Shown one piece after another: positions 57,819 through 64,000 of a DNA stretch of 64,000 nt (position 1 is the stretch's first letter; every line of letters begins with the position of its first letter). The stretch is from NCBI GenBank assembly GCA_017442155.1, contig JAFSAU010000038.1, forward strand, positions 60,908 through 124,907, written 5' to 3'. Under the pieces are notes generated by a model. That model searched no databases. It was given only the letters and a program-made list of their open reading frames with translations, and had not been told where the DNA came from. The DNA is from Clostridia bacterium (lineage in GTDB: Bacteria > Bacillota > Clostridia > UMGS1883 > UMGS1540). Both the position numbers and the translations under genes were made by a program.

Positions 57819-58345
57819 AAAAAATAATCCGTACCATTTGTTATTTCTTTTATTACTGCTTTGCACGGCATCTGCCCTGCACGGGTCTGCCCTATAGTCT
57901 CGGGGCCGGGCATATCCGCCACTTTTTTGCAAAGGGAATGCTGGATAAATGCGGAAAAAATGTAAATATTGAGCATGGGGCATTTTTTGCCTCCGGCAAA
58001 GAAATTTCCATCGGCAATAATTCCGGGCTCGGCATCGGATGCCGTGTGGCGGGACCGCTGGAGATTGGGGACGACGTGATGATGGCTCCCAATGTAACCA
58101 TTGTAACGCAAAACCATGAAACCTCGGATTTGAGCCGCCCGATGCGTTTGCAGACGGCGCCCAAACATAAAGTAACCATTGGAAATGACGTATGGATTGG
58201 TGCCAATGTCATCATTCTGCCGGGCATCACCATCGGAAACGGCTGTATTATTGCCGGCGGTGCGGTGGTGACGAAGGATGTGCCGGACTACGCGGTGGTC
58301 GGGGGCAATCCTGCCCGGATTCTGAAAAACAGAAAGGACGGATAA
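57815..58345 (+). CDS. Hexapeptide-repeat acyltransferase (second)
   Basis: 176 aa. LbH repeats (about 50-170) include EISIGNNSGLGIGCRVAG, IGDDVMMAPNVTIVTQNHET and VTIGNDVWIGANVIILPGI. The catalytic His is in TQNHETSDL (about 107), as in WcaF/NodL-type O-acetyltransferases. ATGA overlap with the flippase gene. Paralogous to the acyltransferase at 55759, which suggests two acetylation sites or two substrates. Confidence 0.88.
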   Translation: MKKIIRTICYFFYYCFARHLPCTGLPYSLGAGHIRHFFAKGMLDKCGKNVNIEHGAFFASGKEISIGNNSGLGIGCRVAGPLEIGDDVMMAPNVTIVTQNHETSDLSRPMRLQTAPKHKVTIGNDVWIGANVIILPGITIGNGCIIAGGAVVTKDVPDYAVVGGNPARILKNRKDG

Positions 58346-58346
58346 A

Positions 58347-59456
58347 ATGCGCGTACTGTATCTCATTAACCACGCCGGAAAGGCCGGCACGGAAAAATAT
58401 GTGTACAACCTGGTAAAGGCGTACCGGGAGGAAAAGGCGGAATGCTTTTTCGCTTATAACGAGCCGGGGCCGCTTCTTACGCAGATGCAGGAATTAGGCA
58501 TACCCACCTGCCGGGTGGAAATGCGCTCTCCCTTCGACAGACGGGCCGCGAAAAAGCTGGCACTTTTATGCCGGAGATATAAAATTGATATCATTCACAC
58601 CCAGTACCCGCGGGAAAACTACATTGCGGTGCTTTCTAAGCGGTACCGGCCGGAAACCAAGGTGATTTACACCTGTCATCTGACACTGAAAACCGGTCCC
58701 TTATGGAAGCTGACCAACAAAATGATTACAAAGAGGGACGATGCTATCATCTCCGTTTGTAATAACGGCAAGGAGCTGCTCATCGGAAACGGTGTGCCGG
58801 AGGATAAAATCCGCGTTATTTTCAACGGTCTCTGGCCGGAGGAAGCCACAAGAGCGGCAGAATCCACCATCCGGCAGGAGCTGGGACTGGGGGAGGATAC
58901 CTTTGTGGCGGTCACCCTTGCCCGGTATCATATTGCAAAGGGACTTCCCTATCTGGTGGATTCCATTGCAAAGGTAAGTCCGGATTTGCCCTTCGTGTGC
59001 CTGATTGCAGGAGACGGGGAGCTGTATGACGAGGTACGTGCACAGATTGCAGAAAAGGGTCTGGAGAACAGAGTGCTGCAGCTGGGCTTCCGCAAGGATG
59101 CGGACAACCTTCTGGCCGGTGCGGATGTGTTTATTAACTCTGCCAAATGCTATGAGGCACTCAGCTTTGCTATTTTAGAGGCACTGGGAGCGGGGCTTCC
59201 GGTCATTGCCACTAACATCGGCGGGAACGGCGACATTGTGAACGAAGAAAACGACTGCGGCATCTTAGTGGAATACGGCGACACAGACGCGATGGCGAAG
59301 GCCATCGAAACCCTGGCGGCTGACCGTGCCCTCTGTGCCCGGTATGGTGAGAACGGGCAGAAGGCAGTAAAAAATGTGTTTAATCTGGAAATCATTCTGG
59401 ATAAAATATATGCAGTATATGAAGAAGTGCTGGATGGCACGGAGAAAGGACGGTAA
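58347..59456 (+). CDS. GT4-family glycosyltransferase
   Basis: 369 aa GT-B fold. N-terminal YLINHAGKAGTEKYVYNLVK (about 4-23), acceptor side HTQYPRENYIAVL, and donor-binding EX7E region AKCYEALSFAILEALGAGLP (about 265-284). Uses a nucleotide sugar (unknown) to extend the wall polysaccharide. Starts 1 bp after the acyltransferase. Confidence 0.92.
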   Translation: MRVLYLINHAGKAGTEKYVYNLVKAYREEKAECFFAYNEPGPLLTQMQELGIPTCRVEMRSPFDRRAAKKLALLCRRYKIDIIHTQYPRENYIAVLSKRYRPETKVIYTCHLTLKTGPLWKLTNKMITKRDDAIISVCNNGKELLIGNGVPEDKIRVIFNGLWPEEATRAAESTIRQELGLGEDTFVAVTLARYHIAKGLPYLVDSIAKVSPDLPFVCLIAGDGELYDEVRAQIAEKGLENRVLQLGFRKDADNLLAGADVFINSAKCYEALSFAILEALGAGLPVIATNIGGNGDIVNEENDCGILVEYGDTDAMAKAIETLAADRALCARYGENGQKAVKNVFNLEIILDKIYAVYEEVLDGTEKGR

Positions 59457-59459
59457 AAC

Positions 59460-60011
59460 ATGATTGACAAAAACGGAAAGGTATTCGGAAAAATTAACAT
59501 TATTGACCTTCTGGTCCTCCTTATTTTAGTGGTGGCCATCGCGGTGGTGGGTGTGAAATTCATGAAACCCGGCGGCACAGAGCTGCAGACATTGGAAATG
59601 GAGTTTTACACGGAAGAGGTAAATGACTGGGTGGCTGAGAAAATCCATCCCGGGGATGCACTGTACGACGGCACGTATGACCTGGAGCTGGGAACGGTTA
59701 TAGAAGCCGTGCAGGCGGAGCCGATGACCTGGGGTCTCACGCAGGAGGGGCAGTATGTGCTGGCCCCCCGTGAAGGATACTGCTCTCTGACAGTTATTGG
59801 AGAGGTACAGGGTGTAAAGACAGCGAACGGTGCGGAAATCGACGGAAACAAGTACGGTGTCGGACATTCCATGGTGCTGTATGCCGGTGATGCCAAAATG
59901 TATCTGCGCGTGAGTGACATCCGCGTCAAGGGAGAGACGGAAGAGAAGGTCCCGTCCGGTGCAGAACTGCCGGAGGGAGCCATCAGAGAAGAGGAAGCCG
60001 TCACGGAGTAA
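59460..60011 (+). CDS. DUF4330 membrane-anchored protein
   Basis: 183 aa. One N-terminal membrane helix (INIIDLLVLLILVVAIAVVG, about 12-31), with the rest predicted outside: beta-rich, ending in a Glu-rich tail. KFGKINIIDLLVLLI-like start and length match DUF4330. These proteins occur beside O-antigen-ligase-like genes in Firmicutes; the molecular role is unknown. It may help the polymerase. Confidence 0.8.
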   Translation: MIDKNGKVFGKINIIDLLVLLILVVAIAVVGVKFMKPGGTELQTLEMEFYTEEVNDWVAEKIHPGDALYDGTYDLELGTVIEAVQAEPMTWGLTQEGQYVLAPREGYCSLTVIGEVQGVKTANGAEIDGNKYGVGHSMVLYAGDAKMYLRVSDIRVKGETEEKVPSGAELPEGAIREEEAVTE

Positions 60012-60026
60012 CGGAAAGGATATACA

Positions 60027-61559
60027 ATGCAAAACAGTGTTTTCTGCAGATTTTTTCTGTGGTTATATCACGCGGCCGGACAAAGTGCGGTCATCCGGGC
60101 GATAGAAGTGGCTGTGGGTGCCGTGGGCAGGGCTTTGCGCGGCAGTATTTTCGGCCGCATCCTTTGCCGGGAAACAAGTATAGACAGCTATACCGGCACT
60201 TCGGTACTGTACCGGGGCATGGGTGTCGTCCGCGAGGGGATTACCGGGTTTTTCACCCGGATGTACGGAAAGCTTCGCTCTGTCAATTCAGGAAGTCTGA
60301 ACATGCGACTGTATGAAAAGACGCTTGGCGGCTCATTCCTGTTTCATCTGGAATCCCTGCTGGCGGTGTTTGTACTGCTGATTTTCATACTTCCCCATAA
60401 AATGTGGAATAATTTGTACGCCACAGCGCTGACTGCACTTCTGACGGTGGTGTATTTCCTGTGCATCATCAGCGGCCGGAAGGATATGGAGGAAAGACCG
60501 AAGGGGGGACTCTGGTTTCCGCTTCTGTTCTTTATGTTTGCGGTCGTCTTAGGCACTATAGGAAGCCCGACACCGGGGGACAGCATACGGGTGCTGGCTT
60601 TCTTTGTAACGGCATTCCTCCTTTGTGTGGTCGTGCGGGGGACGCTTTCGTCTTATGCGAAAATTGACTTTTTTCTCCGCGGAATTGTGCTGGCCCTGCT
60701 CCTGACAGGGGCATATGCGGCGGTACAGCGGGTAATGGGCGTGGCGGCCGATGCATCACTGACGGATTTGGAGCTGAATCGCAACATGCCGGGCCGTGTG
60801 TTCGGAACGCTGGGAAATCCTAATAATTTTGCTGAATTTTTAATGCTCTTTATTCCCTTTGCCCTGGCTTTTTCCATAAACCAGGAAAGGAAGGGCTGGC
60901 GGGTGCTGGGAATTGCGGCAGTGATTGTGGGTACGGTGGCTTTGGTGCTGACCTATTCCCGTTCCGGCTGGCTGGCCTTTGCACTGGCGGCAGTGGTGTT
61001 TATTGCCCTGTATAACTGGCGGCTTCTGCCGATTTTGTTTCTTGTGGGCGTGCTTTGCATTCCGCTTCTGCCCCAGACGGTACTGAACCGGATTCTGACG
61101 ATTGGAAACCTGGCCGATTCCTCCAGCTCTTATCGGGTGGATATATGGACGGGAAGCCTCCGTATGCTTAGGGACGGGTACTGGTTTGCCGGTACGGGAC
61201 TGGGAGCCGGCGCATTCACCTCTGTGTATCCGGCATATGCGGTCGGAACGTCCGGCGTTGCCCCGCACACCCATATGCAATTTATGGAAATGCTGGCAGA
61301 GCTGGGGATTTTAGGATTTTTAAGCCTTCTTTGGTACAGCATCAGTCTGTCCCGCCGTACGGCTGTGTCGGCGGCAGCCACCGTTTCCCGCAAAATGCGG
61401 AATGTGCTTTGTGCGGCGGCGGCATCCATGGCCGGAATTACGGCTATCGGTTTTGTGGAATACACCTGGTTTTATCCCAGAGTACAGCTGGCCTTCTTCA
61501 TTGCGGCCGGCATTGCGATGGCGGCGGTGCATATCGCCGGAAAAGAACAGAAGAAGTAA
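60027..61559 (+). CDS. O-antigen ligase/polymerase-like membrane protein
   Basis: 510 aa with 10-12 membrane segments. The periplasmic-loop region of the Wzy_C/O-antigen-ligase family is visible: GRVFGTLGNPNNFAEFL (about 253), LTYSRSGWLAFALAAVVF (about 307) and GTGLGAGAFTSVYPAYAVGT (about 388) leading to HTHMQFMEMLAELG (about 413). Polymerises or transfers the lipid-linked saccharide outside the cell. An unusual 90-residue soluble N-terminal extension comes first. Confidence 0.88.
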   Translation: MQNSVFCRFFLWLYHAAGQSAVIRAIEVAVGAVGRALRGSIFGRILCRETSIDSYTGTSVLYRGMGVVREGITGFFTRMYGKLRSVNSGSLNMRLYEKTLGGSFLFHLESLLAVFVLLIFILPHKMWNNLYATALTALLTVVYFLCIISGRKDMEERPKGGLWFPLLFFMFAVVLGTIGSPTPGDSIRVLAFFVTAFLLCVVVRGTLSSYAKIDFFLRGIVLALLLTGAYAAVQRVMGVAADASLTDLELNRNMPGRVFGTLGNPNNFAEFLMLFIPFALAFSINQERKGWRVLGIAAVIVGTVALVLTYSRSGWLAFALAAVVFIALYNWRLLPILFLVGVLCIPLLPQTVLNRILTIGNLADSSSSYRVDIWTGSLRMLRDGYWFAGTGLGAGAFTSVYPAYAVGTSGVAPHTHMQFMEMLAELGILGFLSLLWYSISLSRRTAVSAAATVSRKMRNVLCAAAASMAGITAIGFVEYTWFYPRVQLAFFIAAGIAMAAVHIAGKEQKK

Positions 61560-61578
61560 AGCAGATTCGGAGGAAATT

Positions 61579-63822
61579 ATGCGCGTTTTGCATCTCATCA
61601 GCGGCGGCGATACGGGCGGCGCAAAAACCCACGTTTTCGCCCTTTTGGACGCTTTGAAGAATATGGCAGAGGTGAAAATTGTCTGCCTGATGTCCGGCCC
61701 GTTCTATGAGGAAATCCGGGCCAGAGGGGTGGACGCGGCTGTGTTGCCACAGAAAAGCCGGCTGGACCTGTCGGTGGTAGGACAGCTTTGCGACATGATA
61801 CAGGGAGAAGGGTTTGAGATTGTCCACGCCCATGGGGCACGGGCGAATTTCATTGCCCGCCAGCTGAAGAAAAAGGTGCGCATTCCCGTCATTACCACCG
61901 TGCACAGCGATTACAGGCTTGATTTTGACGGCTTGTACAGAAAAATCGTGTATACGGGGCTGAACGTGCTGGCACTCCGGAAAATGGACTATTATATTGC
62001 GGTATCCTCCAGCTTCCGCAACATGCTGATTTCCCGCGGATTTGCACCGGGAAAGATTTTTACGGTCTACAACGGTATGGATTATACCGCTCCATTTTCG
62101 TTTGATGAAAAAGAAGCCTTTGCGGCAAGAGTCGGCATAGCATATGACCCGGATTGCACATATATAGGACTCATTGGCCGGCATGACTATGTTAAAGGGC
62201 ATGATGTCTTTGTCCGTGCGGCGGGCATAGCGGCACGAAAAAATCCCAAGCTTCGGTTTCTGATAGCCGGAGACGGCGAGGGACGGGAGGCCCTGGTGCA
62301 GCTTGCAAGGGAAGAGGGCTTGGAGGATAAGCTGGTTTTCACCGGCTTCATCCGGGACATCTACAGCTTTATAAACTTTATTGATATCAATACACTTTCT
62401 TCAAGAAGCGAAAGCTTCCCCTATGTGCTTTTGGAAGGGGCACGGATGAAGAAGCCGACGATTAGTGCCGCTGTGGGCGGGATTCCGGACCTGATTGGGG
62501 ATGGAGAGACCGGTTCTCTGTTTCCGGCAGAGGACCATAAGGCTTTTGCGGTAAAAATGCTGGAGCTTGCGGAAAACCGGGAAAAACGAAATGCTCTTGG
62601 CGAGGCATTATACCGGCGGGCCACAGAAAACTTCTCCAATGACAGTCTGGCCCGTACCCATGTGAATATCTATAGAGCCGTTCTCAGGGATTATTATGAT
62701 ACAAAACAGTATGACGTGGTGCTCAGTGGCTACTATGGTTTCCATAACAGCGGCGATGATGCACTTTTAAAAGCCATTTTAGAGAGTCTCCGTCGCGAAA
62801 AGCCGGATATCCGTCCGCTGGTGCTTTCGGCCCGGCCGAAAGAAACGGAAGCAATGTACGGCGTGGATGCGATTTACCGTTTTAACATCCCGGCACTGTA
62901 CCGGAAGCTGGGGAAAGCACATATGCTGCTTAACGGCGGCGGCAGTCTTTTGCAGGATGTTACCAGCTCACAATCCCTTTGGTACTATCTGGGAGTGATG
63001 CGGATTGCCCGTAAAAAGGGGGCGGCAGTGTATGTCTATGCCAACGGTATCGGCCCGCTCCATGGCAGAAACCGGTTGCGTGCGGCCCGTGCACTGGAAA
63101 AAACCGAGCTTGTAACACTCCGGGATATGGCATCGCTGGATGAAATACGCAGTATGGGCGTGAAAAGGGAGGATTTTTTTGTTACGGCGGATCCGGCTCT
63201 GGCCCTGCCCGGTGCAGGGGATGCGACGATACGTACGGTACTTCGGAAGGCGGGCATAGCGGAGGGACAAAAAATTCTGGGCATTTCTCTTCTGGACTGG
63301 CCGGAGAGCGATAAGGATTTTTATAAAAAAATGGCGGCGTGTATCGATTATGTGGCTGAAAAGCATGGTCTGGTTCCGCTGTTTATTCCGATGAAAAAGC
63401 AGGCGGATGTCCGCACAGCCCAGCGGGTGATGGCGGAAATGAAAACCGCGGCTTTTTGCCTCGGTGATTCGTACGGTGTTTCGGAGGTTATCGGTGTGGT
63501 GAGAAATTGTGAGCTGATTATCGGAATGCGGCTTCACGCATTGATTTACGCCGCAGGCGGCGGCGTTCCGGTGATTGGGCTGGCATATGACCCGAAGGTA
63601 ACGGGCTTTATGGAATATATCGGGCAGGAACGAATTTGCAATAATGCTAAGCTGGATGTAGAGAAGCTTTGCGGATATGTGGATGAGATTTGTAGCCAAC
63701 GGGATGAAATTCGCGGACTTCTTCGTGAAAAGGCAAAGCAGCTTTGCGGGAAAGCAGAGAAGAATGCAGAAATTTGTGTACGTTTCCTGGAGGAAAAGAC
63801 CGGTAAAACTAAGGAAAAATAA
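61579..63822 (+). CDS. csaB: Glycosyltransferase-CsaB polysaccharide pyruvyltransferase fusion
   Basis: 747 aa from the ATG after GGAGG. Residues 1-370 are a GT4 glycosyltransferase: LHLISGGDTGGAKTHVFALL, VHAHGARANFIA, and RSESFPYVLLEGARMKKPTI (about 275). Residues 375-747 are a CsaB-type pyruvyltransferase: GYYGFHNSGDDALL (about 382), NGGGSLLQDVTSSQSLWYY (about 453), GMRLHALIYAAGG (about 650). CsaB adds ketal pyruvate to the wall polymer recognised by SLH domains. Combined with the SLH proteins upstream, this defines a wall-anchoring module. Confidence 0.92.
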   Translation: MRVLHLISGGDTGGAKTHVFALLDALKNMAEVKIVCLMSGPFYEEIRARGVDAAVLPQKSRLDLSVVGQLCDMIQGEGFEIVHAHGARANFIARQLKKKVRIPVITTVHSDYRLDFDGLYRKIVYTGLNVLALRKMDYYIAVSSSFRNMLISRGFAPGKIFTVYNGMDYTAPFSFDEKEAFAARVGIAYDPDCTYIGLIGRHDYVKGHDVFVRAAGIAARKNPKLRFLIAGDGEGREALVQLAREEGLEDKLVFTGFIRDIYSFINFIDINTLSSRSESFPYVLLEGARMKKPTISAAVGGIPDLIGDGETGSLFPAEDHKAFAVKMLELAENREKRNALGEALYRRATENFSNDSLARTHVNIYRAVLRDYYDTKQYDVVLSGYYGFHNSGDDALLKAILESLRREKPDIRPLVLSARPKETEAMYGVDAIYRFNIPALYRKLGKAHMLLNGGGSLLQDVTSSQSLWYYLGVMRIARKKGAAVYVYANGIGPLHGRNRLRAARALEKTELVTLRDMASLDEIRSMGVKREDFFVTADPALALPGAGDATIRTVLRKAGIAEGQKILGISLLDWPESDKDFYKKMAACIDYVAEKHGLVPLFIPMKKQADVRTAQRVMAEMKTAAFCLGDSYGVSEVIGVVRNCELIIGMRLHALIYAAGGGVPVIGLAYDPKVTGFMEYIGQERICNNAKLDVEKLCGYVDEICSQRDEIRGLLREKAKQLCGKAEKNAEICVRFLEEKTGKTKEK

Positions 63823-63850
63823 AATTCTCGGAAATATTTTCAAAAAAAGC

Positions 63851-63879
63851 TTGCATTTTCTTTTGAATTGTGGTATACT
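63851..63879 (+). promoter_or_regulatory. Promoter of tRNA-Arg
   Basis: TTGCAT (63851-63856), 17-bp spacer, TATACT (63874-63879). Confidence 0.8.
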
Positions 63880-63910
63880 ATCTAAGTCGGCTGAGAAATG
63901 CCGACATATT

Positions 63911-63987
63911 GCGCCGTTAGCTCAGCTGGATAGAGCGTATGGCTACGGACCATAAGGTCAGGAGTTCGAATCTCTTACGGCGCGCCA
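63911..63987 (+). tRNA. tRNA-Arg(ACG)
   Basis: 77 nt including encoded CCA. Acceptor stem GCGCCGT/ACGGCGC, D arm AGCTCAGCTGGATAGAGC, anticodon stem TATGG/CCATA with loop CTACGGA (anticodon ACG, 63944-63946), T arm AGGAGTTCGAATCTCTT. The A34 would be changed to inosine to read CGU, CGC and CGA. Confidence 0.97.
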
Positions 63988-64000
63988 TGCAAAAAGGACA

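Noticed and set aside
1..64000. CRISPR arrays, intact insertion sequences, prophage or rRNA genes
   Set aside because: No regularly spaced repeats, transposase, integrase, phage structural genes or rRNA sequence could be recognised.

Overview
The window most likely comes from an anaerobic, endospore-forming Firmicute (class Clostridia, perhaps a gut lineage). The evidence is a spoIIAA-spoIIAB-sigF operon followed by a Gin-type zinc protein, an alpha/beta small acid-soluble spore protein, a bifurcating [FeFe] hydrogenase with NfnAB and Hdr-type enzymes, S-layer-homology (SLH) proteins with a CsaB-type pyruvyltransferase, and many sigma-A promoters with 17-bp spacers. No rRNA or species marker is present, so the species cannot be named.

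Layout. 1-957: a gene-poor stretch with a palindromic MITE-like repeat, a duplicated promoter block, and a compact locus built like an enterococcal par/Fst type I toxin-antitoxin system (a 24-codon hydrophobic peptide with a convergent antisense RNA). 958-2918: iscS, iscU and a small cupin. 2963-6072 (minus strand): a patatin-like lipase and comEC. 6285-8485: an NSS-family Na+ symporter and a LicD-like protein that lacks the acidic motif.

8646-21319: a long co-oriented energy-metabolism block, malate dehydrogenase, HdrB-HdrC-HdrA, four Flx-like subunits, fumarate-reductase-like FrdB/FrdA, an AspT/SucE-type exchanger and two-subunit fumarase. It starts from a promoter containing a near-perfect Rex operator. 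Together these genes can take oxaloacetate to malate, fumarate and succinate, with soluble NADH-linked electron transfer and probable succinate export. hdrA carries an apparent one-base frameshift. 21361-21750 is HU. 21843-28511 holds NfnAB, HydCBA and a small thioredoxin-like [2Fe-2S] protein, so three flavin-based electron-bifurcating complexes lie within about 19 kb.

28665-36945: a transglutaminase-like exoprotein, an HD-domain protein, a uridine-kinase-like protein, a structured riboswitch-like leader ahead of an AbrB-type regulator, a NAGPA-domain exoprotein, a DnaA-box cluster, and the spoIIA operon with a sigma-H promoter and a Spo0A-like box. 36949-41133 looks like a more A+T-rich accessory segment: an inverted-repeat element, an XRE regulator beside a small acidic protein, and an AraC regulator divergent from a glycosidase-like protein and a PnuC-like transporter. 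41213-47899: SASP, mutS, queT, an SGNH hydrolase, a small superinfection-immunity-like protein and an acyl-CoA synthetase.

47916-55670: a LytTR/AgrC-like two-component pair and a run of secreted SLH, LRR and copper-amine-oxidase-N domain proteins, including a recent partial gene duplication. 55702-63822: a cell-wall polysaccharide operon (two hexapeptide acyltransferases, flippase, glycosyltransferase, DUF4330 protein, O-antigen-ligase-like protein, glycosyltransferase-CsaB fusion), which plausibly makes the pyruvylated wall polymer that SLH proteins bind. The window ends in tRNA-Arg(ACG).
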